A stretch of DNA of 27,132 nucleotides. Origin: Thermoleophilia bacterium. Its GTDB lineage: Bacteria; Actinomycetota; Thermoleophilia; Gaiellales; Gaiellaceae. The stretch spans positions 1 to 27,132 of the forward strand of contig JACVRM010000007.1 of assembly GCA_014534415.1 (NCBI GenBank). Reading direction: 5' to 3'. Within the stretch, counting starts at the first letter, position 1. Each line of letters begins with the position of its first letter. The position numbers were made by a program, and so were the translations under genes. This document shows, piece by piece, positions 13,980 to 21,496 of the stretch. The notes under the pieces are model-generated. The model made no database searches. It was not told where the DNA came from and saw only the letters and a list, made by a program, of their open reading frames with translations.

Positions 13980-14694
13980 TCCCTCCGACGGAGGAAACGG
14001 TTCGTTCGACTGCAGCGCGCTGGGCGGTTGCGATCTGCTCGATTCCAGCGGCCGCGAGCTCGAGGAGCTCGTTGAACTGGTCGCGGTCGAACGGCGCGCG
14101 CTCGGCGGTCGCTTGAACCTCCACGAGGCGCCCCGAGCCGGTCATCGCGACGTTGAGGTCGACGTCCGCCGACGAATCCTCTGCGTAATCGAGGTCGACC
14201 AGCGGCTCGCCTTCCACGATTCCGAGCGAGACGGCCGCGATCGACTCCGGCAGCGCGCGCGAGAGCCCGAACCGGTCGAGCGCACGGGCGGCGGCGACCC
14301 AGGCGCCAGAGATTCCGGCCGAGCGTGTCCCGCCGTCCGCCTGGAGGACGTCGCAGTCCAGCCACACGGTCCGCTCGCCCAGCGCCTCGAAATCGGTGAC
14401 GGCGCGCAGCGCCCGTCCGATCAGCCGCTGGATCTCGACCGTCCGCCCCTTCTGCTTGCCGGTCTCCCGCGGCGTGCGCTCGCCGGTAGACGCCGGCAGC
14501 AATCCGTACTCCGCGGTCATCCAGCCCGTCCCGCGACCCGACATCCAGCGCGGCACGTTCTCGTCCACCGTCGCCGTGCAGAGGACGATCGTCTTGCCGC
14601 ACGAGATGAGGGCCGAGCCATGTGCCTGCTCGATGTAGTCGGGCTCGATCTTGAGCGGCCGCAGCTCGTCGGGACGCCGGCCGTCGTGTCTCAC
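13966..14694 (-). CDS. rph: Ribonuclease PH
   Basis: The protein has 242 residues, full length. It is a phosphate-dependent 3'-5' exonuclease that trims tRNA 3' ends. Motifs include MRHDGRRPDELRP at the start, ISCGKTIVLCTATV, the substrate loop GWMTAEYGLLPAST, GRTVEIQRLIGRALRA and the phosphate-site region LDCDVLQADGGTRSAGI. Later DLNVAMTGSGRLVEVQATAE matches the end of the core. The start GTG 14694 overlaps the murI TGA by 4 nt, and its end overlaps mgtC by 14 nt. Nothing is missing compared with characterised enzymes. Confidence 0.96.
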   Translation of the reverse strand: MRHDGRRPDELRPLKIEPDYIEQAHGSALISCGKTIVLCTATVDENVPRWMSGRGTGWMTAEYGLLPASTGERTPRETGKQKGRTVEIQRLIGRALRAVTDFEALGERTVWLDCDVLQADGGTRSAGISGAWVAAARALDRFGLSRALPESIAAVSLGIVEGEPLVDLDYAEDSSADVDLNVAMTGSGRLVEVQATAERAPFDRDQFNELLELAAAGIEQIATAQRAAVERTVSSVGGSGPA

Positions 14695-15512
14695 GCGGCC
14701 GCCGCCTCGAGCTGCGCGAGCGTCACGCGCTCGACCGCTTGGATGGGCAGCTGGAGAAAGCGCTGCCCCAGTTCGCGAAACGTCTCGCGGTCACCTGTCG
14801 TGAGGAAGCGGTAACCCCCCTCGCGCGCCGGGTCGTTGTCGATGCCCTTGCGCGCGAGTGTCTCAGCGACCTCGCGGGCCGTCTCCTCCGCCGAGAAGAC
14901 GAGCGTCACGTCGCGGCCGAACACGCGCTGGAAGATCGGTCGTATGAGCGGGTAGTGCGTGCAGCCGAGGATGATCGTGTCGCAGCCGGCGCGCTTGACG
15001 GGCGCCGCGTACTCGCGCACGGCTTCGGTCGTCGCGGCGCCGAACGGGTCGTCGCTCTCGATCAGCGGCACGAGCCTCGGACAGACGACCGGGTGGAGCG
15101 TCGCACCGGCGTCGAGCGTGTGCACGAGCTCGGCGTAGCGGCCCGCTTCGACGGTCGCCTTCGTGGCGAGCAGGCCGATCCGCCGGTTGCGCGTCGCCTG
15201 CACTGCCGCGTGGGCCTCCGGCGTGATGACGCCGACGACGGGGACCGAGAGCGACTCCTGGAGCGTCGGAAGCGCGGCCGAGGTCGCTGCGTTGCACGCG
15301 ACGAGCACCAGCTTCACGCCGTCGGCTTCGAGGTAGCCGGCGATCTCGTGGGCGAAGCGACGGATCTCCGCGAGCGGCCGGGGTCCATAGGGAAGCCGCG
15401 CCGCGTCGCCGACGTAGACGAAGTCCTCGTGCGGCATGGTCACGAGGCACTCGTGGAGGACGGTCAGGCCGCCCACCCCGGAGTCGAAAACGCCGACGGG
15501 CCGCGGATCCAC
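14691..15512 (-). CDS. murI: Glutamate racemase
   Basis: The protein has 273 residues and interconverts L- and D-glutamate for peptidoglycan. The two catalytic cysteines are Cys73 in VACNAATSAAL and Cys184 in ILGCTHYPLI. The conserved Asp10-Ser11 is in GVFDSGVGGLTVL, and PYGPRP follows at 41-46. The start GTG 15512 has no SD but lies 6 nt after TACAAT, a close match to the -10 consensus, so the mRNA is probably leaderless. It heads the murI-rph-mgtC-rdgB unit and is divergent from a secreted-protein gene. Confidence 0.96.
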   Translation of the reverse strand: MDPRPVGVFDSGVGGLTVLHECLVTMPHEDFVYVGDAARLPYGPRPLAEIRRFAHEIAGYLEADGVKLVLVACNAATSAALPTLQESLSVPVVGVITPEAHAAVQATRNRRIGLLATKATVEAGRYAELVHTLDAGATLHPVVCPRLVPLIESDDPFGAATTEAVREYAAPVKRAGCDTIILGCTHYPLIRPIFQRVFGRDVTLVFSAEETAREVAETLARKGIDNDPAREGGYRFLTTGDRETFRELGQRFLQLPIQAVERVTLAQLEAAAA

Positions 15513-15518
15513 GCGGCG

Positions 15519-15524
15519 ATTGTA
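15519..15524 (-). promoter_or_regulatory. Putative -10 element (TACAAT) of murI
   Basis: TACAAT differs from the consensus TATAAT at one position and sits 6 nt before GTG 15512 on the minus strand. No -35 hexamer is evident in the GC-rich DNA upstream. Confidence 0.6.
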
Positions 15525-15573
15525 GGTTCGCCTCCGGCGCGCGGCGTATCCTGGGCCCGGCCAGGAGGGCCGT

Positions 15574-15586
15574 TAACAGTTCGTTA
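15574..15586. promoter_or_regulatory. TAACAGTTCGTTA motif upstream of the secreted-protein gene
   Basis: This is an imperfect palindrome with TAAC and GTTA arms. It also reads as two CGTTA units spaced 11 nt apart (15571 and 15582). It lies 67 nt before ATG 15654 and shares 11 of 13 bases with the site at 16732-16744. A transcription-factor site is the simplest reading. Confidence 0.5.
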
Positions 15587-15653
15587 GGAGAGGCGAAGTT
15601 CGGTGCGCCGCGGACGTCTAACCGGATGCTCCGAGGAAAAGGAAGGGGTGTTC

Positions 15654-16724
15654 ATGTCGAGCTTTCTGAGGTTCTCGCTCACCGCCTGCGTCGCGCTCGT
15701 CGCGCTCGCGCTCGCCGCGCCGGCGATCGCGGCCTACACGCCCAAGCTGATCGCTTCCGGGGTCGGTCAGGAGACGACGATTCAGCTGCGGCTCCCCGAC
15801 GCCGACGACCCCACGGCGAGGATCACGCTGTACATCCCGGGCGCGTACCAGCTGGGGACGCCCGCGCTCGGCGCCGAGATCGGTAGCGCCCGCGCCGTAT
15901 TGATCGCGAAGGAGCTCGGGAACACGAAGATCACGCTGACCGGCAACGTGGCCGCGGCCGACCCGACGGCGGTCGCGATCCGCACGCAGGCGACGGCGTG
16001 CACGGGAATACCGACCCACGAGCAGGTCTGGCTCCTGACGCTGAGCGTCGGCGGCTCGGGTCAGAACCCGATCCAGCTGCCGGCGTTCGTCAACCGCACC
16101 GCCGGTCCCGAGGCGCTGCTCGGGGGCGTCAAGCTCCAGATCTGCTTTCGCTCGCCGGACATCCCGCCCGCGCAGGGCGGCCAGCCGCTCGGCGGGAAGC
16201 CCACCGAGGCGGAACTGACCGTACGGAACGTGCTGCTCCCGCCCGCCTCGCAGGGCGACTACCTCTGGCGCGGGGTCTTCACCCCGTACAGGCCGGGCAC
16301 CGGGACGGCAAACGCCGCCGGCACGGTCGAGGCGCAATCGGTCGTCCGCGTACCCGCGCGCGCGACGCTCGCGCGCAAGATCCTCGTCAAGAGGCGCAAA
16401 GTGCGGGGCAAGGTCCGCCGCATCTACTTCGTCCGCCTGACCGGGAAAGTGACCGAGGGCGGCACGCAGCTCGGCGGCGTGACCGTGCAGATCTTCCGCG
16501 CCGGCAGGCGCGTCAGGACGCTCGAGACCAACGAGTCCGGCAAGGTCAGCGTGACGCTCCGTCTCACGAGGACTGCGGTCTTCCGCGCACGCGCGTTCGC
16601 GCCGGAGCGAACGACGAGCTGCCGGGAGACACCCGTTGCGCCCGCGGGGTGCACGGGCGCGACAGTCGCCCGCTTCACGGTGTTGAGCAACGCGCTGCGC
16701 GTGCGTCTGCCGAAGCGGCGGTAA
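15654..16724 (+). CDS. Secreted protein of unknown function with C-terminal Ig-like domain
   Basis: The protein has 356 residues. ATG 15654 has a clear SD (AAGGGG) just upstream, and the next residues form a signal peptide (1-26, cleavage near AIA-A). The mature N-terminal domain (about 28-235) is beta-rich with two cysteines (116, 164) and a YIPGAYQLG motif. A very basic linker follows (ARKILVKRRKVRGKVRR, 240-256). The last 100 residues (258-356) look like an Ig-like or carboxypeptidase-regulatory-like beta sandwich, with cysteines 323 and 333 in a loop. The protein should be exported, and the four mature cysteines could form two disulfides. I do not recognise a family. It is a single-gene unit with its own terminator, flanked by two copies of a palindromic motif. 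Confidence 0.8.
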   Translation: MSSFLRFSLTACVALVALALAAPAIAAYTPKLIASGVGQETTIQLRLPDADDPTARITLYIPGAYQLGTPALGAEIGSARAVLIAKELGNTKITLTGNVAAADPTAVAIRTQATACTGIPTHEQVWLLTLSVGGSGQNPIQLPAFVNRTAGPEALLGGVKLQICFRSPDIPPAQGGQPLGGKPTEAELTVRNVLLPPASQGDYLWRGVFTPYRPGTGTANAAGTVEAQSVVRVPARATLARKILVKRRKVRGKVRRIYFVRLTGKVTEGGTQLGGVTVQIFRAGRRVRTLETNESGKVSVTLRLTRTAVFRARAFAPERTTSCRETPVAPAGCTGATVARFTVLSNALRVRLPKRR

Positions 16725-16731
16725 CGCCTTG

Positions 16732-16744
16732 TAACAGTCTGTTA
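16732..16744. promoter_or_regulatory. TAACAGTCTGTTA motif, second copy
   Basis: With one flanking base on each side this is the palindrome GTAACAG-T-CTGTTAC (16731-16745), 7 nt after the secreted-protein stop and 50 nt before the DUF72 start. It matches the site at 15574-15586 in 11 of 13 bases. It could regulate the DUF72 promoter or form a weak RNA hairpin. Confidence 0.5.
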
Positions 16745-16751
16745 CTTGGGG

Positions 16752-16780
16752 GCGGGGTCCCGGCGAGCGGGCCCCGCTTC
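16752..16780 (+). terminator. Intrinsic terminator of the secreted-protein gene
   Basis: GCGGGG-T-CCCG pairs with CGGG-CCCCGC (10 bp with one bulged T and a 5-nt loop, 16752-16777) and is followed by TTCTAT. It lies between the palindromic motif and the DUF72 -10 element. Confidence 0.65.
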
Positions 16781-16786
16781 TATCCT
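16781..16786 (+). promoter_or_regulatory. Putative -10 element (TATCCT) of the DUF72 gene
   Basis: TATCCT lies 7 nt before GTG 16794, directly after the preceding terminator hairpin. The geometry fits a leaderless start. Confidence 0.45.
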
Positions 16787-16793
16787 GAACGCC

Positions 16794-17711
16794 GTGACGC
16801 GGATCCGCATCGGCACGTGCTCGTGGGCCGACGAGTCGCTCTCGAAGTACTGGTACCCGCCCGGGACGCCGGCGGGCGAGCGCCTCGCCTACTACGCGCG
16901 GCACTACGACACCGTCGAGGTCGACTCGACGTACTACCGGCTGCCCGTGGCGGAGATGGTGCAGCGGTGGGCCGAGCGAACGCCGGATGGATTCGTGATG
17001 CACGTCAAGGCCTTCGGCGTCATGACCCGGCATCCGGTCAAAGTCGACCAGCTGCCCCCGGACCTGCGCGGCGAGGCGCCAGCCGACGAGCGCGGCCGCG
17101 TGGAGCGGCCCTCGCGCGAGTTTCGCGCCGAGATCTTCCGCCGCTTCCGCGAGGCGCTCGAGCCGCTGCGCTCGTCGGGAAAGCTGGGCGGGATCCTCTT
17201 CCAGTTCCCGCCGTACGTGGTTCCCAAGGCGGCGTCGGTCGACTACCTCGAGTGGGCGGTGCGGCAACTCGGCGGCGACGCGCCGCTCGTCGAGTTCCGC
17301 CACCGTGCTTGGTACGACGAAGATCAGGTCGGCGAGACGCTGGCGTTGCTCGAGCGGCTCGGCGCCACGCACGTCGTCGTCGATGCGCCGAAGGTCGACG
17401 CGAAGAACGTGCCGCCGACGGTACTCGCCGTCACGAATCCGACCGCGTACATCCGCTTCCACGGCCGCAACGCGAATACCTGGAATGTCCGCGGAGGGAG
17501 CGCCGCGGAACGCTTCGACTACCTGTACTCCGAAGCGGAGCTCGGCGAGTGGGTCGAGCCGCTGCGGGAACTCGCGGGCCAGGCGGAGCAAGCGTTCGCC
17601 GTGTTCAACAACAACAACCGCAGCCCGGGTCCGGACGGCCGGCCGATCGCCCAGGCGGCGGCGAACGCCGACATGCTCAAGAAGCTCTTCGCCGAGCAGC
17701 CGGTCGCCTAG
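16794..17711 (+). CDS. DUF72 (YecE-like) protein
   Basis: The protein has 305 residues. The N-terminus has the family signature IRIGTCSWADESL followed by YWYPPGTPAGERLAYYARHY and EVDSTYYRLP. The middle shows FVMHVKAFG and GGILFQFPPYV, and the C-terminal strand is AVFNNNNRSPGPDGRPIA. DUF72 proteins adopt a TIM-barrel fold and have no established function; nuclease or sugar-related roles are only proposals. GTG 16794 was chosen because the codons before it are intergenic terminator sequence and TATCCT lies 7 nt upstream. The last 35 nt overlap the convergent alpha/beta hydrolase gene. Confidence 0.9.
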   Translation: MTRIRIGTCSWADESLSKYWYPPGTPAGERLAYYARHYDTVEVDSTYYRLPVAEMVQRWAERTPDGFVMHVKAFGVMTRHPVKVDQLPPDLRGEAPADERGRVERPSREFRAEIFRRFREALEPLRSSGKLGGILFQFPPYVVPKAASVDYLEWAVRQLGGDAPLVEFRHRAWYDEDQVGETLALLERLGATHVVVDAPKVDAKNVPPTVLAVTNPTAYIRFHGRNANTWNVRGGSAAERFDYLYSEAELGEWVEPLRELAGQAEQAFAVFNNNNRSPGPDGRPIAQAAANADMLKKLFAEQPVA

Positions 17712-18384
17712 GGCCTCCGGCTCCGCCGCCGTCGCGCCGCGGCTCACCGACGCGGACGAGGAAGTCGAGCAGGAGCTCGTTGAAGCGCTCCGGCGTGTCT
17801 CGACTGACGATGTGGCCCGCGCCCTCGACGACCTCGGCGCGGCCGTGCGCGGCGAGCGCGGCGATCTCGCGCGCCTCCTCGATCGAAAGCAGCTCGTCCT
17901 GGCGGCCGACAACCAGCAGGAACGGGCGCGCAAACTGACGGATGCCTGGTGATGCGTCCGGCCGGTCGCGGAGCAGCTCGAGCGCGCCGATCAGCTCCTC
18001 GGCGGCGAGGCCGTCCGGCAGCGGGAACGGCGCGGCGGCCCGGTATCCCTCGACACCCTGCTCACGCAACAGGGCGATCATGGCGTCGCGCACCTCGCGT
18101 CGCTCGGGCGAGTCGGGCCCCCCGCGCGAGCCCGCGAGCAGCAGTGCGCGGACGCGGTCGGGCGAGCGCCGCGCCATCGCCAGCGCGACGTAGCCGCCCA
18201 TCGACGCGCCCACGGCGGTGACGTCGCCGTCCACCTCGCCGAGCACCGAGTCGGCCCAGTCGTCAACGCTCCGCCCGCGCCCGTAGAGCCGCGGCGCGAC
18301 CACGTCGAACCCGGCGAGCGCCTTGCGCTGCGGCGCCCACATCGTCTCGTCGAGCGGAAACGCGTGCAAGAGCAGGACGGCCAC
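17677..18384 (-). CDS. Alpha/beta hydrolase
   Basis: The protein has 235 residues and a compact alpha/beta-hydrolase fold. The oxyanion region is LLLHAFPLD at 4-12. The nucleophile elbow GASMGG gives Ser61, the acid is Asp163 in VGRQDELLS, and the base is His191 in GAGHIVS. The cap (about 95-150) is short and helical. The basic Gly/Pro/Arg-rich tail (after about 215) overlaps the end of the DUF72 gene and may be non-essential extension. Substrate cannot be told; esterase or enol-lactonase-like activity is typical. It lies 9 nt after the GNAT gene and is the last gene of the leftward group that starts with hppD. Confidence 0.87.
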   Translation of the reverse strand: MAVLLLHAFPLDETMWAPQRKALAGFDVVAPRLYGRGRSVDDWADSVLGEVDGDVTAVGASMGGYVALAMARRSPDRVRALLLAGSRGGPDSPERREVRDAMIALLREQGVEGYRAAAPFPLPDGLAAEELIGALELLRDRPDASPGIRQFARPFLLVVGRQDELLSIEEAREIAALAAHGRAEVVEGAGHIVSRDTPERFNELLLDFLVRVGEPRRDGGGAGGPRRPAARRRAS

Positions 18385-18393
18385 GTCCCGATG

Positions 18394-19410
18394 CTAGTGC
18401 TCCACGACGGCGGCGCCCGGCTCGCGCGCCGCGTCGGCGAAGCCGTACGCTCCGGGCAGGCCGAGCGTCTCGGCGAGCGCGAGCGCGTGCTCGGCCGCAG
18501 GCGGTAGATCGGCGGGCGACGCAGCCGTCCGTGCCACCTCGCGGATGCGCCTCGGCTCGGCGCCCGTCAGCCGCGCCAGCACGGTCGCGTTCGCCCGCAG
18601 CGCGACCGCGTCCCCGGGCGGCACCGGGCCGAAGTAGCCCGGGACGGATAGGTACTCGTCGAGTACGTGGCCACGCTCGAAAGCGACCAGCCGGACGACA
18701 CCGCCCTCCTGCACGCCTAGCACGAGGACGGGCGTCCCGGTCACGTGCGAGAGCTCCTGGCCGAGCCGGCGAAGCAGCCGGGGGTCGCGGTCGGCGGCGT
18801 CGTCGTGCACGGCCACCCAGCCGTTCGCCGGCACCGAAACGACCGTCGCCCCCGAGCGGTGGAGACGCGGTACGAAGCGCTCGACGGCCGCGACGACCGC
18901 GCCCTGATCGTCGCTTTGCACGTAGGCCGCGCCGTACGACTCGCCGCCGTCTCGCCGGGCACCGAGCCGCTCGAGCACGGTATCGACCGGCGCCGCCAGC
19001 ACGACGTGCGCCTGCTCGAAGCCGAGCTGCTCGTAGAGCGTGCGCGCCGGCATGTTCGATGCAAGTACGTCGAGGCTCAGCCAGCGGGCGCCGAGGTCCG
19101 AGGCTCCCTCGGCGAGCTCGCGGAGCAGCTCCGACGCGACCCCGCGCCGCCGCGCTCGTGGACGCACGTAGACGTCGGTCACGTGCGCCCGTCCGTGCTC
19201 AGGGGCCCGCGCGAACGCATAGCCGACCGGGCCTTCCTCGTCGTCGGCGAGGAGGGCGACTCCGTCCCGCGCGTGGAGACGTAGATCGTGCCACGCCTCG
19301 TCCCACGTCTCTGGCTGGAACCCGGGCGGCTCCGGTAGTTCCGCCTCGAACTCCTCCCAGAGCTCGCGGATGGTCGCCTCGTCGGCGTCGCGAACGGCGC
19401 GGATCGTCAT
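18394..19410 (-). CDS. GNAT acetyltransferase fused to an uncharacterised C-terminal domain
   Basis: The protein has 338 residues. The first 145 form a GNAT domain: TIRAVRDADEATIRELWEEF, strand GYAFARAPEHGRAHVTDVYV (63-82), the acetyl-CoA loop RPRARRRGVASELLREL (83-99) and LYEQLGFEQ (125-133). Residues about 155-338 form a second alpha/beta domain containing GWVAVHDDAADRDPRLLRRL, VLVLGVQEGGVVRLVAFERG and VLDEYLSVPGYFGP. I cannot assign it to a named family. It does not look like a second GNAT copy, because no acetyl-CoA loop is seen. The start ATG 19410 overlaps the alkA stop by 4 nt (ATGA). The substrate is unknown. Confidence 0.85.
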   Translation of the reverse strand: MTIRAVRDADEATIRELWEEFEAELPEPPGFQPETWDEAWHDLRLHARDGVALLADDEEGPVGYAFARAPEHGRAHVTDVYVRPRARRRGVASELLRELAEGASDLGARWLSLDVLASNMPARTLYEQLGFEQAHVVLAAPVDTVLERLGARRDGGESYGAAYVQSDDQGAVVAAVERFVPRLHRSGATVVSVPANGWVAVHDDAADRDPRLLRRLGQELSHVTGTPVLVLGVQEGGVVRLVAFERGHVLDEYLSVPGYFGPVPPGDAVALRANATVLARLTGAEPRRIREVARTAASPADLPPAAEHALALAETLGLPGAYGFADAAREPGAAVVEH

Positions 19411-20237
19411 GCGCCGGTCAGCAGCCCGGCGAGCAGGTAGTGCGCGGACAGGTTCTGGAACGGCTCGAAGCGGGCGCCCAGCGCTCGCACCTCCTCCGTC
19501 GTGAGATCGCGGCCGTCACCATAGAACCGCGAGACGGCCTTCCTCAGTCCGAGGTCGCCCGCCGGCCACGCGCGCGGTCGGGCGAGGTAGCGCGCGAGGA
19601 ACCAGTCGGCTGTCCACTCGCCGATCCCCGGCAGCTCGACGAGGCGCGCCTTCACCTCTTCGTCAGGGAGCGCAGCGAGGTCCTCGAGATCGAGGTCGCT
19701 CCGGGCCAGGGCGATGACGTAGCCGGCCTTGCGGCGCGAGAAGCCGAGCCGTGCGAGCTCGTTCTCGGCCGCGGCCGCCAGCGCCTCGCGCGCGGGAAAG
19801 GCGATCGCGTGAGCGCCGCGGTAGCCGCCGTAGCGCTCGATCAGGCGGCCGCGGACCGCGAACGCCGACCGGAGCGACACCTGCTGTGCGGTGATGGAGG
19901 TGACCAGGCTCTCGAACGGATCGGGCGCCAGGGGCGGGCGCAGGCCGCGGAGCTGTGCGACGAGCCGGGCGAGCACCGGCTCGCCGGCGGCGACGCGCTC
20001 GAAGCCCTGGAGATCGAAGTCCAGACCGAGCAACCGGCGGACGACCGGCTCGGTTTCCGCGTCGAGCGGCTCGACGTCGACGCCGCCCGGCGCGGCCGCG
20101 ATCCGCACCTCCCGGTCGCCCACCACGCGGTGGAGCGCGCCGTCGTACCAGACGTTGGCGCGATCGACTCCGAACGCCCGGTAGCGCCCGGTCGAGAGTT
20201 CGAAGCTGTACGGGTCCGGGACGCCGAGCAGCGCCAC
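19407..20237 (-). CDS. alkA: AlkA-type DNA-3-methyladenine glycosylase (HhH-GPD)
   Basis: The protein has 276 residues. It excises alkylated purines from DNA. The N-terminal beta domain (1-60) precedes the helical core with SLVTSITAQQVSLRSA (110-125). The helix-hairpin-helix is LPGIGEWTA (202-210), and the catalytic Asp228 lies in WPAGDLGLRKAV, as in AlkA. There is no C-terminal Fe-S cysteine cluster, so it is not a MutY/Nth-type enzyme, and no fused Ada domain. GTG 20237 follows the hmgA stop by 16 nt. Its place in a tyrosine-catabolism unit is probably only co-transcription; the GNAT gene is coupled to it. Confidence 0.9.
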   Translation of the reverse strand: MALLGVPDPYSFELSTGRYRAFGVDRANVWYDGALHRVVGDREVRIAAAPGGVDVEPLDAETEPVVRRLLGLDFDLQGFERVAAGEPVLARLVAQLRGLRPPLAPDPFESLVTSITAQQVSLRSAFAVRGRLIERYGGYRGAHAIAFPAREALAAAAENELARLGFSRRKAGYVIALARSDLDLEDLAALPDEEVKARLVELPGIGEWTADWFLARYLARPRAWPAGDLGLRKAVSRFYGDGRDLTTEEVRALGARFEPFQNLSAHYLLAGLLTGA

Positions 20238-20253
20238 GGCACGGCGTTCCGCG

Positions 20254-21459
20254 CTAGAAGTGCGAGGTGACGCCGGCCGGGTTCTCCTCGATCGTGCGTC
20301 CCGGCAGCGGCTCGTCGTACCACGAGTACGCGTAGTCGGGGTCGTCGAGCTCCTTCGCGAGCTTCGTCAGCTTGAGCGGATAGAACGTGTCGCACATCAC
20401 CGCGAGCTCGTGCGTCTCGGTCTGGCCGATCGACTTCTCGGCGAGCCCCGGCTGCGGGCCGTGCGGGATCCCGGATGGGTGGAGCGTCACAGAGGCGACC
20501 TCGATGCCCTTCCGCGAGGAGAAGTTGCCGTCCACGTAGTAGAGCATCTCCTCGGAGTTCAAGTTCGAGTGGTGGTACGGAATCGGGATCGCGAGCGGGT
20601 CGAAGTCGAGCTTGCGCGGACAGAACGAGCAGATGACGAAGTTCTTGCCCTGGAACGTCTGGTGCGACGGCGGCGGCATGTGGATGCGCCCGGTGATCGG
20701 CTCGAAGTCGCGGATGTTGAACGTCCACGGGTAGACGTACCCGTCCCAGCCGACCACGTCGAAGGGGTGGTAGTCGAGAACGTACGTCTGATAGCCGTCT
20801 CGCACACGCACCTTCACCTCGTACCGGCCGCGGTCGCGCGACGTCCGCAGCTCAGCTGGCGGATGGATGTCGCGGTGGTAGAAGGGCGCATGCTCGAGCA
20901 GCTGCCCGTACTCGTTGCGGTAGCGGCGCGGGATCTCGATCAGCCCCGGTGACTCGAACACGAGGTGGCGCTGCGGTCCGTCGAACGCGAACCGGTACGT
21001 CGTGCCGCGCGGAACGACGATGTAGTCCCCGTCGCGGTACGGCAGGTCGCCGAAGATCGTCTCGAGCGTGCCGCCGCCCTGGTGGACGAAGATCACCTCG
21101 TCGCCCTCGCCGTTCCGATAGAAGTAGTCCATCGGCTCGGCCGGGCGGCAGAGCGAGATCTCCACGTCGTTGTTCCACATGAGCAGGCGGCGAGCCGAGA
21201 CAGCGTCGCCGTCCTCGTCGACGTCCATCGTGCGCATGTGCCGGTGGGCGTGGGCGTCGGGCACCCACTCCTCGCGCTCGATCGGCTCGAAATCACCGAG
21301 CTCGCGGATCCGGCACGGCGAATGCAGGTGGTAGAGGATCGACTGGTTCCCCGAGAACCCCTCGAGGCCCATCACCTCCTCGGTCAGGAGTGAGCCGTTG
21401 TCGCGGAACTGGATATGCCGCTTACGCGGGACGTCGCCTCGGATCTGATACGTGGGCAT
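20254..21459 (-). CDS. hmgA: Homogentisate 1,2-dioxygenase
   Basis: The protein has 401 residues and opens the ring of homogentisate to maleylacetoacetate using Fe(II) and O2. The iron ligands fall in the spacing of the human enzyme: His297 and Glu303 in YHHSNLNSEEMLYYVDG, and His333 in HPSGIPHGPQPG. YPWTFNIRDFEPITGRIHMP and QGKNFVICSFCPRKLDFDP are further conserved blocks. It is shorter than the 430-445 residues of proteobacterial and eukaryotic forms, as in other bacterial short HGDs. ATG 21459 has a good SD (AAGGAG). It is third in hppD-DUF2071-hmgA, so it uses homogentisate made by the first gene. The next pathway enzymes (maleylacetoacetate isomerase, fumarylacetoacetase) are not in the window. 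Confidence 0.95.
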   Translation of the reverse strand: MPTYQIRGDVPRKRHIQFRDNGSLLTEEVMGLEGFSGNQSILYHLHSPCRIRELGDFEPIEREEWVPDAHAHRHMRTMDVDEDGDAVSARRLLMWNNDVEISLCRPAEPMDYFYRNGEGDEVIFVHQGGGTLETIFGDLPYRDGDYIVVPRGTTYRFAFDGPQRHLVFESPGLIEIPRRYRNEYGQLLEHAPFYHRDIHPPAELRTSRDRGRYEVKVRVRDGYQTYVLDYHPFDVVGWDGYVYPWTFNIRDFEPITGRIHMPPPSHQTFQGKNFVICSFCPRKLDFDPLAIPIPYHHSNLNSEEMLYYVDGNFSSRKGIEVASVTLHPSGIPHGPQPGLAEKSIGQTETHELAVMCDTFYPLKLTKLAKELDDPDYAYSWYDEPLPGRTIEENPAGVTSHF

Positions 21460-21496
21460 GGAATCTCCTTGTCCGGAACGAGACGAGGATACCCGC

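Noticed and set aside
15618..17933. 771-codon minus-strand open frame
   Set aside because: It covers the secreted-protein and DUF72 genes in antisense, has Arg/Asp-rich composition without domains, and crosses a terminator and promoter region.
15998..17938. 646-codon plus-strand open frame
   Set aside because: It is out of frame with the secreted-protein gene (which has signal peptide and SD) and with DUF72. It is a GC-driven shadow.
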